From contig NW_025932050.1 of the NCBI RefSeq assembly GCF_000764305.2, positions 558,001 to 622,000 on the forward strand: 64,000 nt of DNA. Reading direction: 5' to 3'. This DNA comes from Hyalella azteca. Its lineage: Eukaryota > Arthropoda > Malacostraca > Amphipoda > Hyalellidae. The stretch's first letter is position 1; the number at the start of each line of letters is the position of its first letter. Below are positions 37,256-50,907 of the stretch, one piece after another. The translations under genes and the position numbers were made by a program. Below the pieces are notes generated by a model. That model ran no database searches, was not told the origin of the DNA, and was given only the letters and a program-made list of their open reading frames with translations.

Positions 37256-38989
37256 TGTTAATTATTTATTCTGTCACTGTGCTTCGCTTTGTGCTTCTTG
37301 AGTCTTCACTAATTTTCTCATCACTCACATCTTAGCATGCCAACGTCTCATTTGCTGCCACAGACTTCGTGTCAATTCCCACATTCGTGTCGATTCCCTT
37401 GTCTCTCAGTACTTATCTCTTTGCCGTTCTTTGCACGTTGCCCTACACTTGTCTCTGCACTTGTTTCTGCACATGTCTCTGTACATATCTCAGCATTTAT
37501 CTCTGCACTACGCTCTACACAGATGATAACTTCGCTAGTCAGTCTCGCTCGTATGTTGTCTCCTCATTTCTTGTTGTGCTTGCTACTACGACGCTTGGTA
37601 ACACAGCGATCGCCCCCACAATGATGTCGCCACGTCGACTGCTTCCACAGCAGCTACTACCGCTCTGCCTTATGCTAAGTAGCTACTGCCATAATGATTA
37701 AAGCCACAAAAGTAACATCCATAATGTTTATACTGTCACAGTAGGTAATGCCAATATGCATGGAGCCACAGCAGCTACTATTTCAAGGCTTAATGTCATG
37801 ATAACAACTGCCGTAGGAAACCCAAAGGCAAAAAGGATTGTTCAAACCACATTTGACGCAGCCCACTAATTATCGGTTATAGCGTCGTACAGAACAACGA
37901 AGGGACGCACTTGCGTTCTTGTCAACCTTAACTACAAGATGTTTAATTGCGACACAGAATTTATTTTTTGATTCAAAGCACGATAAAACGTCTTGAGAAG
38001 TCAAAAACTTATCTATAAGCTAATTTTTAAATTGAAGACACTTTTGATTTTTTAGTATGAAGTAATTAACGTCTCGTCCGACATATTTTGATGGCCTAGA
38101 TAAAGAATGGATGACGCGAAGAGCAAACAGCGTGGCTCGGCTTACAAGTAATTAGCGAGCGTGTAAAGAGACGCTCGGGATCGCCGTATTATTACTCATT
38201 AACTTTAAAATTAAACTAACTCAAGGAGAGAATTAGAATGAAAATTATTTACTAGGGATCTAAAAGAAAGTAAATCTTTACTTTTCATCGTAAAAATTTC
38301 AAAAATCGGGAAATTCTTACTTAGTAACATTATAAGAGTCACAACCTTGCCTGGCACTGCCACGTTTACAGGCCTCCTACACAGCAACAAAATTTATCAA
38401 ATTATGGTCAAAATAACTGCACGGATGAGAGGTCACGGCGAAGGCCTATTTTCACGGTGCATCAAGTTCATCCAGCGAAGTGGGTGCTGCGAAAAGCACA
38501 TCTTGACACGAGTCACGACACTCCATTTACAGGCTTAAATAAAAATTATTATAAGTGGTGAAGCATTACAACATGCTAGCTGAGTTACTGTAAATTTATT
38601 TCTTATGATACAAATTGCAAAACGTTTAATGCTCGATTCCTGTTGCTTCATTAGGGCCACTTATGAAGTTTAATTTATTATACGTCAGCACCGAGTAAAA
38701 AACTGCTTTCTCAAATGAAGAATATTTTGGCCACTTAACTTAACAACAATAATTTTTTGACCAACAATAATAATGTATGCCACTTATAACATTTATTTCA
38801 TTGGCTAAGCCGAGTAATGGAACAGCATTCCCTGTGAAATTGCATAATATTTTTGCCATTTCTCACGCAACCCTTTTTCTCGCATGCCACGTACAGTACG
38901 TGTAGAAGAAACGCAAAATCGCGACGCTCATGCCAGTGAAATCTGCGTATCGTCACGTGTCATGACTCACGTGGAGCCTTCAACTTATT
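37256..38989. other. Low-complexity T/C-rich stretch, then non-coding
   Basis: A short degenerate run of TCTCTGCACTTGTCTCTGCA-like units occupies about 37430-37515. Triplet-like GCCACA/CTACT echoes lie at 37610-37790. The remainder is AT-rich with no recognised feature. Confidence 0.45.
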
Positions 38990-39137
38990 GGTCTGTCTGT
39001 GGTCTAGTTTGTCTGTGGTCTTATCTGTTTGTGGTCTTGTCAGTCTGCGTTCTTGTCAGTCTGTGGTCTTGTCCGTTAGTGGTCTTGTCAGCCTGCGTTC
39101 TTGTCAGTCTTTGGTCTCGTCAAATTGCGATCTTGTA
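38990..39137 (+). repeat. 16-bp tandem repeat
   Basis: About nine units of AGTCTGTGGTCTTGTC and variants (GTCTGCGTTCTTGTCA) are present. The Val/Leu/Cys-rich frame at 38884-39138 runs into this array and is not a gene. Confidence 0.9.
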
Positions 39138-40098
39138 AAATTTTGTTCATGGCATTATATGTGAGAGAGAGAAAGAAAGAAAGAGAAATATGGCGAGTAC
39201 AAGTCAAGAAAGAAGGAATAACACGTTGCCTGAGATTCCGGGCGGAGTGTCTTTCGAGGTCACCTCAGCCCGTAAACCAGGTTGAGATTCTCTCGTAAAT
39301 CGCTATTTCTGACGCCGTAAATCCCATCCACACCTTTACTGCGCCGTAGATAAATGAACGTCTAATGATAATTAAGATAAAATTAGGATACTCGTTGAAA
39401 TTCAAGCTGCTAAACAAACTTTCATGTAACTAGTGGGCTTGACAATAAAACGTTGAATTAACATCCCCATTTCAAAGCATGTAATGCAAACTTCCATGTA
39501 TTAAACTCTGCTGCTATTTTTTAACAAATGTTTCATAATTATTGTTCCTATTCCTGCTACTCGCTGGTGCATCTGGCGGCCAGTGATGACTCCTGATTGC
39601 CGTGTCAATGCGTCAGTCTTGAGTTCAACGAACTCGAGACACGCGACTGCTCTTAAATAATATGAATGACGCGCGACAACTGACGGCCTAGAAGAGCAAC
39701 ACGCTCAGAAAAATTCAGACGCTTTGTCCAAATAGTGATGCGCTTTTTGCTACCGTGTGTACTACCCTGACCCAGTTTTACCTGGCAGAAGAACGCACAT
39801 AAAGCATTGGACAATATGACACATTAATTGTTGTGAGTGCATGCAACGGCTCGCAAATAATACGACTAATACAGACGCCCTGCGGCCGAGAAAGCAAGGA
39901 ACGTCGGCAACTTAACAACTAACAGATGACGACGTTCACTGTCTCGGGCCTTTCTTTGGTATTAATTTTACTTTCATGACAGATTCCAGATTTTACTTTC
40001 TCCCAGATTCTTGACATTGTTTCCATAATACACTCAATCTTACTTGGTTTCCGAATGCTTCATTATTGTAAATCCTTCGCTAGATTACGAGCTTATTA

Positions 40099-40610
40099 CA
40101 ACACTTCTCTTTAACTTCACTTCCTGTTGTTTGTTTGTCTGTCCGCTACAAATCTTACAATCGATATTTAACACACTTCTTATACCTGTCCAACCGGTCT
40201 GAAATTTTGCACACTTTCGTAAAGTTGGAGACAATGCATGAGTCAATAGACAGAATAAATAATTTTGAAAATTTCAAAAAATTTATTTTTGAAATTGAAA
40301 AATTGAAAAAAAAAATAATTATTTTGCCTGCTACAAATCTTATAATCGATATTCAACACACTTCTCTCTGTCAAATCTATCTGAAATTTTGCACACTTGC
40401 GCAAATTCGGAGACAATGCATGCATATCAATTGACAGAATAAATAATTTTTAGAATTTTAATTTTTTTAATTTTAGAATAAAATTTAAAAATTATTTTTT
40501 TTTATTATTTGATAATAAAGTTAGAAATTCATTGTACATGCGCAACATCGGAGACACTGAATTCTTTAGAACTTATCTTTAAAAAGCAATTTTAAAACGC
40601 ATGTTATTTT
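40099..40610 (+). mobile_element. Dispersed repeat, copy 2
   Basis: This is the same family and orientation as 599-1110: CAACACTTCTCTTTAACTTC start, TTTGTCTGTCCGCTACAAAT tract, TGAAATTTTGCACACTT core present twice (ACAAATCTT at 40148 and 40333, offset 185), and a TTTAAAAAGCAATTTTAAAA end. The right-hand CAACACTT complement seen in copies 1 and 3 is damaged here. Confidence 0.7.
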
Positions 40611-41117
40611 ATGAACACGATCGAAATCTATTGAAGCAGTGTGTCACAACTTTTGCTGAAACACGCATAAATGTTTTTATTTCAATGCACAATCATAGAA
40701 GACGTAAGTGCCTTCACAAGGGCAGCCAAAATATATATTTACATCGTTAGGGTGGCAGCAATAAAGAAGCTGTCACCTAAAATTCTCGGTGACATGATGG
40801 CTCAACCCACATCCACGCAAATCCTGCAATGTTCACAGACACGACGCATTCTATTCAACTTTGTTGTACGTACGTCAAAATTTCACCGTCTGTCCGCACA
40901 GAATTCCGGTCCTGAATTCAATGTATTCCACAGAATTCCGGTCTTGAATTCCGGACGAGAAAATCCCATAAGCCTTATGTTATTCAACAACATTTTAAAC
41001 TTGCAAAAGTACACTCATGATGATGATGAGTGAAACAAGTAGAATATATTTCAACTGGTAATAAGAATATTTTAATAATTACAGCTATGTACTCAAAGAA
41101 GGGCATTGTAAAGGTAA

Positions 41118-41213
41118 ACATATGATCATGAAGAAATAGATATTGTAAACGATTTTAATGACATTATAGATTATCGCGATGCAGTCAATACGCTTGTGAA
41201 GGCCAGGCACTGA
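41118..41213 (+). pseudogene. Related C-terminal fragment (compare 34597-34776)
   Basis: A 31-codon frame runs from an upstream TAA to TGA at 41211 and ends RDAVNTLVKARH-stop. The last 13 positions match the end of the 34597 frame (Y, VN, LVK, RH conserved), and AGGCACTGACA is shared at the stop. Similarity beyond the stop is weak. It may be a terminal exon of a paralogue, a pseudogene piece, or a shared repeat. A TTTTAATAATTACAG acceptor lies 30-40 bases upstream, followed by AAG|GTAAAC. Confidence 0.3.
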
Positions 41214-44200
41214 CAGGCAAATATATGAAATTAACCCGCATTATGACTTTTATTAATGAAATAGAAGTTGCATACATTTCCAAGCGTCGATATTTCATCC
41301 ATTTCCTAAGGATAGAGCTTCGAATTCTGGTAAAAATAAATGTTATAGCACGTAAATCACCACGGTAAGGCGAGACTCAATTTACGGAAATCTAGCAGCA
41401 AACGAAAGCCAAAATCCTAAAGCAACCTTGAAATCATTATTAAAATAATACAAGACTGTGAACTAATTATTATGGTCGGTGTGATGGTTTTGTGATTGTC
41501 TCGACATAGCTTTTACGAAGCTGTACACAAACCTCGCTGCAGAAGGTTAAAGAGCAATGTTAAGGGCAAGCACTCTAGGGCATTCGTCCAGGCCGGTAAA
41601 AAAAATTAGGCGGCAACAATACAAATCACCGCCAATACAATCCAATAAATAAGACAACTTTAAAACAAAACTGCAATAAAACGTTTTCCTGCCCTACCCA
41701 AACTTCAAGGACACGAAGCTAGCATCACAACAATGTAAAAAACTGGTTTTTATTTTCTGACGCATATGAGGAACACAACTTCAATGCAGACGATGTTGAG
41801 AAATTTGTGCCAGGAAATTGAAGCGCTGCGGCAACAAATTTTGATGTCGAAAGCAAGGGGAAAAGTTAAGCAACACTCCATGTTTGGGGAAAAGCGTTTC
41901 AATCACATTTGCATCTCATGTTTGTGTCATTTTGAATTCTATCTACTGCTCTGAAATTGCATTTGAAATGCATTGAACCATATATGAGACCGTATAGTTC
42001 ATTGCGGAAGACTATAGTGCATATCATGTAACCTACGCAGCATTTGATTTAGAGTACTTTCCAAGATATAAATGCGCAGCTAAAGATGCAATCCGTATTC
42101 CCGAAAAAAAAAATTTGAACTGGAATTCATGATAATTCCTAAAAATTAAGATATTACTTCTTATTTCTCTATATATTATTTTAACAAAATATACATGTAA
42201 ATCGAAAGTTAAAAATTATCATAAAAAATCCATTTCTACGAAGCTACCTTTAGCATGGTGCAACTTATTCATTTACAGGTAGTATGTGCACTATTTAGAT
42301 TTATCGAACATTTTACAAAAATTTGTGTTGTATGATGGACCAAGAATATTATTCTAGATAATTACTGGACAAAAACCTCGTGGATTTTAACGGCTGTTTC
42401 CGTACCGATGAAAATATAAAATTTAATAGAACAGGAGCAAAAAGTGTCGCCATATATGGAAGTAAAACTCCACCGAATTCCACTCCGAAGATTGCTTCAA
42501 ATTTTTTCCTAGCACACACACCTGACCAACGTGAAGATCAACTGGAAATCGGGCCTCGAATTTCAGTCAGCAATCACCGAAGCCTTTAGCTCGTTAATTA
42601 GGCTGGCAGTCCATGGGCAACACCGAAAGCCAAACTTGAAGCCAATAAATTCCAGAGAATTTCACGGACCGCTGGAAATGGCATGGATTTCGCCAGTCTT
42701 TTGAAGTAGCGAATGTGTTAATTACTCACTCAACTCGAACAAATTACAGTTATTTCCTTGTTGTTTTTTTATTCCATGAAAGCGTCTGTCTAGCGTGTAT
42801 TTATTATCGGCAATAAAAGAGAAACTCGCTAGCGGAATGGCAATGTTTCCGGTCAACGAACCTACAATGCAAGATCGAACCTTAGAGAATCAAACACACA
42901 CGAAAATATTCCCGAGAACAATCAAACCCGGTACATCGACATCGATCAAAAAATGCGAGCTTTCCAACACTTTGTAAAGTTTCCATTAAACGATAAACAG
43001 CGTGTACATGCTAAAAGAAAATTCAATTGAAGATATAGATACTGCGCAGATGTTTTAATACCTAGGAAATATGGTAAACTTCAAGAATTGTTGTGGATTA
43101 TCGGAAACATCGGTTAAACCATAAAAAGCTTTATCAAGTAGCCTTTGCATCCAAAACGAGACCCATATTTGCATTTTGAAACTCTTTGACGTTTATTTCG
43201 ATGTTTCATATTATTAATGATATAAAACCTATCATTTTTCTCTTCGCAATTAATAATCGATCTCGGCAATCGATAATTTAGCAAACTATAATTGCCGCAA
43301 AACTTACATAATTGTACATCCCATTCAACTTTGTAGCACTGATCAGATTCAAAACTCGAGGTTCTACTGGATTTTTCCAACACAATTTTACGAAGTAACA
43401 GTGATTGAAACTCGTATTGGTCAACGTAAGTAAATTTTTTCGATCGTCTCTCCATTTATGGAAGAACGATCTTCCTTGCAAGAGGTGAAAATTTGCATTG
43501 CCATTGATCTGATCTTCCATACACGAGGTGAAAATTTTAATGTCATAAAGATTCTCACGTATAATAATTTATTTGAGAAATTTTAATTTTACTGCACGTA
43601 CTCCGAATTTTGCAAGTCACGCAAAAAAAATAAACAGAAGTTATCGTTCCTCCAATTTTTAGGGATGCAACTTAACTATAGTGCTTGGTAAGTTTACGTT
43701 GGTCGAAAGTTAAAATTTCACCACAGTTCGAAACCTGCAAACTTTCCAAGTTTTATTGATGAATTCAAAGGGTCTGAATGCAAAATTTAGTGAGACTGCA
43801 AGGTTTGTCCACAGTTGGGCACCTGAAAATGCTTCTACAAGAAAAGATAGCGCAGTCGAGGATGCAGCGGGACGAGAAATTTAGAGTTCGCGGTACCGAC
43901 AAGGGCGACAACACATGTGCACGGAATTAATAATTTATAACATTTACAGGTATTGTTTGAAACAACAAAGTAACTATCACAGCATATAAAAGTAGCTTGG
44001 AATCGTAACTTCTTTTATATCCGCATTTTTTAGACCAATCATAAAGTTCCAAAAGATTATCACAAAAAGCTTTTGCTCCCAATATCACAAAAATTTATGC
44101 TATACAAAATGTGAGCTTTTATCTTTAACATCTTAGGGACGAGAATTTTTTCAATTTCAATGAATTTCCTAAATTTTTTTATAGACGAGACTACTTCGAT

Positions 44201-47200
44201 AAAAAATATCTCGCAAGCTAGATAAAAAACCTGACATAAGCTCGTGTTGAACTTATTCGTCATTATAACGTTAATATAAATTAATATTAAACTGTATATT
44301 AACATTAGTTTAAATATTTTAAACTGTTCTAATTAATTTATTTATTAATATTACAAAGAAAATTAAACAAGTATTAATAAATATTATCGTGGTTAAATAA
44401 AACTTAGGTATTCAAATTCTATATAAATAAGATATGTTCAAAACTCAATATTGTATGGAGGCTTAATTCTGTACAGGACGCTACGCTTAGAACAGTTCAG
44501 CATTGATTTCCACCTCCTAACATGCTGAGCTTTAAGCGAAAGAGGTGGTTCAATAATCGTTTACTAGGTTCACTTCGCTGGTTTAATCATGAAGGAGCAA
44601 ACAAATTGCAATCAAGGAATAAATCTGTACAAAACATTAAAAAAATAAATACGTAATAGAAACACCGGCAAGGTTATGTCAAATAAATATTAGATAAACA
44701 AAAAAAAACAATAAAATGAACGTTGGGCTAGAATATAATTCGCTAGGAACACAGAACAGGTAATTCCAACATGGTAACTAAGACAGGTAAAGCGAATGGA
44801 CCACCGACACTGGTCACAGACTCACGAAAACTGGCCGTCCACGAGGCACGCGTTCGCAAACTACTATTCTAGCAAATGTTGCCATACCGGAATCTCAAAA
44901 TCCAAAATTAACCTCAAAAGTTAATGAGCTGCAGCTACATCAATGCTCGTCGTCAGTGTCTCCAAAATTTCCCATGTTCGATAAATAAAAATATGAAGAA
45001 TCTGAAGAACATGGACGGATCAAGCGTCACGACGTTGCCTGGTCATGAACGAAGTCTCTGTGAGCTCATCAAGTGGCTATCGATACGTCGTCCTCAAACG
45101 ATCACTAGATAGCGATGCGAGCACAGGTTTGCCTTCTTATTCAATCACGTTATTTTCACCAGCGATTAATGACGCAAATGTTGGCACCGGATAACATCCA
45201 AGGAAAAAAAGTTCTCAACAAATGAAATATTTATTGCAAGTGAAGAGCAGAATTTACTATTAGTAGATGTTTCCAAAGATAAGATAATATTATAAGCTTC
45301 ATTTACTTTAAAATGAATGGCAATATTACGATATATATGTCAAAATTACGGTACCAACTTTCAATGCTGAAAGTTGGAATAGAAACATTTATCTGTCAAT
45401 TGGAATTCCGCCATGCATGAATAAAATAACTCGTTCATTCCTAGGATCACAGTTTAAGAACTATACGTAAACAACTCTAGTTTTGCCCGAATTTCACTGA
45501 AGATTTTTTTCATTTCGGTAGTCGTTTTAAATTATTCCCCGAGCTTGTCGACATGAAGAAAATACCCACATAGAAGCCTCATCTGTCATCATAAGAGAAC
45601 CTGGAATTGCCCGGCAGGCTGCGCTCGTCCCTCTGGACTGCAGCCAATAATTAGGGCACTTTAGGCTTAATGCAGAGGCGCGTCGTCTTGCCGAACTCGC
45701 TTTCGTTCCCGCGCGAGACTCGAGCGATTCTGAACGTGAGATGGCGCACGGAATTCTTTTACTCTTCTCGCATTTTGCGATAAAAGTTCCCAATATCAAA
45801 TCAACTTCAGAGCAAGCGACTGAATTAAAGAAGATTAAAATAATTTCTTCGCATTATTTCCTCACAACCTTTCAAATGTCCCTCACTAGCAAAATAAGGA
45901 GGTATTTGGAACAAATAAAAATGGATATCTCAAAAATACTGAAAAATTTTTATTTTTCTACATTTCAATACGACAAACAGGCGTTTATGAATATGAAAAG
46001 ATAAAATATAAAACCAAAAACAGTAACATAAAAATTAACTAAGTAAAATTTGAAAAATTACAAATGAGTCAATTTTAAACTGATGCAACTGCGCTGCAAA
46101 TACTCCATTATATCGAAGGAGTATAATTTATACTTTGTCGTAAGAAGACGACCATGGAAATTGAAACGATATAACTCTGTTTCGACAAAAGTGTTCAACT
46201 CACCTAATTTCAGACACAAAACATGGGAAAAGTACGCGAAAGTCCACAAATATTGTGCATACTAGCCATTGGATGTTGATGCAGTTTACTCTAAACATAA
46301 AGCCGTTGGCGCGAGAAAGTCTAACATTTATACAAAGCCCGTCATAGAGTGCTTGTCTCAGTAAACTGTTTACGATAGACAAAAGCTAGCCACGCGGAAA
46401 GAAAGCACAACCAAAAACACAACGCCAGTTCTTCATCTGATATTTCATTTTCGTTCGCGTTTGATACATTATCGAATACAAAATTACATCGCCATCAGAG
46501 GTCTAATTGATCAAAGAAACAGTGATCATCTGACCAGGAAGTAACTTTATCACAGCCTTGGCTTTACTCGCACGGAAATACCACATTCCCACTCAAGAAC
46601 CTACCATTTACATCCTTGTTGTAAGCACGGCTCGGGCAACAACCCCCAAAAACAAGAGAATACACGAGGCAAATTTTCCAGTCCACCTTCCGGGCCAAAC
46701 CACCTCCGGACCAAGTCGAGGTTGTCTAAGCATCGTCGTGCCAGTGGCCACCGACCGACAAGGGGAATGTCCCGCGGCCGCCGACTGCAATGCAACGTTG
46801 CCACCTCCGGAGGCGTTCTTTTATGCAATATGCACGTCATAGGCACCGCAGACTAGTTTTGTATTTTGTGCGGGGAAAGTTTTTCACGGAAAAACCAATT
46901 GTTGTACAGGGTTGTAACTATATTAAAAATTAATCGTCGCCGGAGGCACTTACACACAAACACATAAGTTTTATCGGAGGTTCCAGGATTTAATTTTGTT
47001 CATGTCACTAACTAAGCAACTATACTCTAAAGTAAGAATTTGTTGCTTCCTAATTCTTAATGGAGAAGCATATATGTTGTATAGTCTGCCGCACTACGAA
47101 CAAATTCTTGTGTCACTTGTGACGACACATTAGTATATTAGCGAGAAACTCTGCACGTCACCAATTTCAGCCTAATATGAATCGGGAAAGATGAGCCAAT

Positions 47201-47867
47201 TAGTCAATAACAAGTTTCCGTCAATCTTTATTAAATTGGGAAGTATAATACTCTTTTATATGGCATGGAAATGGTCGGGGCCAACTCAGTGTAGAATTTT
47301 GACGGTATCCCGCAGTGCATTCCTGCGCATTCGCGTGGCAGTGAGCAAAAGAATATGCAGTAATTGCGGAAGTGAGCGTATAGCACGCAACGCGATATTG
47401 CAGAAATATGGCCAAATGGCACTACTACACATGCCATTTATCAGTGCAGAAAATGAAAGAGCAACTAAAAGATCAATTACAAGTAAATAATTTTTAATAT
47501 CATTAATGAGCATGCATATATGACTGAATTATTTTCTAAGCCTAGGTAGAAAAATGTTTTGATGTTCCAAAGTTTTGAAAATTGGACCTAATCGTGTTAA
47601 TTTAAAGAAAACTTATGAAATTCAGGGCAACCTGTGAAAGTTATTAAGATTCATTTAAATGGCGATCTATGCACCAAATATGTCTGTTTCTCAAACGTTT
47701 TTACATTGCTACGCATTCCTCTATCAATGGCTGCGTCACACTTGCACATGATCTCGCTCCTAGCACGTTACTGATCTCGCCTCTGAATATAACTATTTTG
47801 AGAAAAAAACTCAACTAATTTGACGAATATCCATTATTTCTGCACAATTCTACAAATGATTTTCCCT
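41214..47867. other. Non-coding stretch with no supported gene
   Basis: AT-rich DNA. Open frames of 60-113 codons (42380, 43114, 45741, 46558, 47191) have AT-driven composition or no splice context. G+C-richer patches at about 45590-45760 and 46560-46810 give no recognisable protein on either strand. A direct repeat of GATCTTCC plus GAGGTGAAAATTT occurs at about 43469 and 43512. Confidence 0.45.
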
Positions 47868-48345
47868 AGTTGTACCCTACACGTAAATGATGCCCTAGTT
47901 GTTCCCTATACCGAAATGATGCCCTAGTTGTGCCCTATGCCGAAATGATGCCCTAGTTGTACCCTATACCGAAAAGATGCCACAGTTGTACCTTATACCG
48001 AAATGATGCCCTATAGTTGTACAGTACACCGAAATGATGCCTTAGTTGTACCCTATACCGAAATGATGCCACAGTTGTACCCTATACCGAAATGATGCCC
48101 TAGTTGTACAGTACACCGAAATGATGCCCTAGTTGTACCCTATACCGAAATGATGCCCTAGTTGTACCCCTGTCTCTTATACACATCTAGATGTGTATAA
48201 GAGACAGAGTTGTACCCTATACCGAAATGATGCCCTAGTTGTACAGTACACCGAAATGATTCCCTAGCTGTACCCTATACCGAAATGATGCTCTAGTTGT
48301 ACCCTATACCGAAATGATGCCCTAGTTCTACCCTATACCGAACGC
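47868..48345 (+). repeat. 29-bp minisatellite, ~15 copies
   Basis: The unit is GATGCCCTAGTTGTACCCTA plus TACCGAAAT (29 bases), in register at 47889, 47918, 47947 and onward. A variant with ACAGTACACC in place of CCCTATACC recurs at 48021, 48108 and 48243. The first interval is exactly three units; the second is three units plus the inserted adapter and a 10-bp duplication. This hints at a three-unit higher-order period. Confidence 0.95.
48170..48207. other. Tn5 mosaic-end junction (sequencing adapter artefact)
   Basis: CTGTCTCTTATACACATCT (48170-48188) is followed directly by its exact reverse complement (48189-48207). The 19-mer is the hyperactive Tn5 mosaic end, and the head-to-head 38-mer is the Nextera mate-pair junction sequence. 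AGTTGTACCC occurs on both sides (48160-48169 and 48208-48217), close to the 9-bp duplication left by Tn5. It should be treated as assembly contamination rather than genomic DNA. Confidence 0.97.
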
Positions 48346-50907
48346 CACGAGCGAATTAGTCCAGGAAGTGTGGCATCGTTATTTTTCGACGCTCTCCTTC
48401 CCACGCACATCTACGTCCAGGTCAAGTCCTGTACTCCTTATTTGTGTCCGCTGAGCTCGTAACAAATTACCAAGGAAATAATTTACATAAAATCAATGAC
48501 CCGTAAAGAAGATTCAGGACCGAGTAAGCATTTATTTGAATGCGCTCTCAACGAGACCCGCCCACAAGGCCTTATATGGTCGCCAGCAGCGACAGAAATC
48601 TGATCAAGGTCGAGTGGAGGAACTAGTTTGAATTTACGTCGTATAAATATTATATCCTACTATTTAGGTCTAACGCTCCTCTATAAATAACTAAAAATCT
48701 TGGTGTTAGTTTGAGCTGAACAATCTGTTTCTTTGCGGCAGCGTAGAAGTAATTTTTGTTTGACAACAAATGAAATCTTTCTAGTTTAAAGTCTTTGATA
48801 TTATTGCATGAAAATCTGCATACCAAGCTGCATTTTCGAAACATTAAACTGAAGATGAGCATCCAAGTTAACGGAGAGATGATTACAGTCATTGTATGGG
48901 CTCACGGAAGCGAGGAAGCTATTTACTGCGGCTGTGATCACCAGATTTGAAGTGCCCCAAGAGTCTTAATCAAATTTGAAGTGCGCTAAGAGTCATTATC
49001 GATGACGCTTGATAGCCGTTATCGAAAAGGACTTAAATGCTATGGCCATCGGCAGGCAGAATGAAAATCTTTAGAAAATACAAATGAAGTCATCTTATGA
49101 TCCATCATATGCTTCCACGACGTGACATGTGTTGAGAAAATTCACTTAACTAGTGGACGAATTAAAAAAATTGTCTGTAAATGTACAAGTAGGATAATTC
49201 CTTATACCTATACGACAATTAAATCAGACCGATATAAAAAATAAACATTTTTCTAATCTACAACTAATAATAATCAGACACATATCTCTTCTTATTGCGC
49301 AAATATTGGGCTATAACATGACGCTTGACGAAAAAAGATGAAATTTTACAGTGTACTCCTTTTGTGTGCGTTGAATTAATCAAGTAGCTCTATGTTATCA
49401 TGCTTGCAGTGCTCAGGCCTCATGCCCACCGCGTCATGCAACAAGCGTAGTGCGACACCCGCGGCAGGGTCGATGTCGCGAGAAGAAACTAATCCTGCAG
49501 AGCCGCGATAATCAAATCAATAAACGTCTTGCCACGCGAGCACCAAACTATATTGATGTACCTTTATATTTAGGTCTGTGCGAACGTCTGGAGAGATAAT
49601 GCAGACATTCAAATAATCGCTAAGTGTCATTTGTACGAATTGAAAAATAAATTATTATTCACAAGACATATACAAAACAGTCAAATAATAAAAAGTCATC
49701 TATCCAAAAAATTTCTAATTCACAAACAAACAAAGAAAAAATTCAACTTAACTTATATCTTTCTAATTAATTATAGTTATACAAGTATTTAGTGCACCTC
49801 ATTGATGTAAACCTAACGGAAGCGTTGTCCCTAAAACCAAGAGAAGCACAACGTCGACACAAGAAAATTTATATACTCAAGGTACAAGAGTATCGCTGAT
49901 GCTCGTGCTGCTGCCAAATGGCGGGCTGCTCGCAACCAAGCACAATGTCTTGCCGCTATTTTGTGAGAAGGACATTAAAAAAATCTGTACAAAGGCACAA
50001 ATGAGAGCAAGGGATGAGTGTGAAGGGCACAAAGAGTGCAAATGTCCCTTGAACGTGCGCTCATCCGTTTCGAAAATGATGCTATAAGATAACGTAAAAA
50101 ATCAACGAAATTGAGAATATTCCACAGTAGTCGTATTGGCAGCTGCGCCATTAGCGATCGGAGACGACGTGATGAGCTGTTCAGTACTACAGTATATTTT
50201 ATAACTTAATATATATGTACGCTCTATATATTTTGGTAATCACTTTACTCCCACTAAGTTACTTCAGTCACTTATTGAGAGGCAAGTAAGTGATAATTTT
50301 TCATATTGGCATAATTGTTATCGCGATCATTCGTGGTCAACGTAAACCTGTTTAATTTATACCAAATTAATAGAATGTTGTAATAACACAAGTAAAAATA
50401 ACTTAATTGATTATCTGCTCGGTTTCTCGCGCGTACGAGCGTTTGCACTGTATTATAATAGCGACGACTGCTACATCTGCAAATTGGATAAATAAAAATA
50501 TTAAAAGCTGAAAATAATTTAAGAGGAAAATAAAATTTACATACACACACAAGCAGTCGACAAAGGAAACGTTAAAAATTAAATTATTCGAATATTTTTA
50601 TTCATTTAGCAAGAATTAAGTAAAATAATTGGTACAAGCAAAAGTACATAAACTGCTTATAACTACAAGTAGAGTACTTTTTAAAGGTGCAATTAAGTAT
50701 AAGTACAAGTAAAAGTTACAAAAGTTACTAGTAATCGGTAGGGGTATAAGAAAAATAATTGGTACAAATCAGGAAAAAGTAATCATTTTTCAATTTTTCC
50801 TTGAAAAAAATTCTATGATAGAACCAGGTCCATTTTACGTGTCACGCGCATTTAAGACTCGTCCACCCCCTTATCAGCAGCGGAGTTGAGCCATCATCCA
50901 GTTTACG
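48346..50907. other. Non-coding, no feature seen
   Basis: AT-rich DNA with a somewhat G+C-richer patch at 49405-49510 that shows no recognisable coding. A Cys-containing frame at 49899-50087 has no supporting signals. AAGTAC-rich low-complexity sequence lies at 50620-50770. Confidence 0.45.

Noticed and set aside
36986..37701. Pro/Ser/Leu- and Cys-rich plus-strand ORFs
   Set aside because: They are translations of the 14-bp repeat and the TCTCTGCAC low-complexity run.
38884..39138. 84-codon Val/Leu/Cys-rich ORF resembling a membrane protein
   Set aside because: The hydrophobic part is translation of the 16-bp repeat.
43114..43520. 113- and 80-codon minus-strand ORFs
   Set aside because: Lys/Asn/Ile-rich, AT-driven composition in overlapping frames, with no splice context or recognisable motif.
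46558..46846. Overlapping ORFs on both strands in a G+C-rich patch
   Set aside because: Both strands are open because of composition; neither resembles a known protein.
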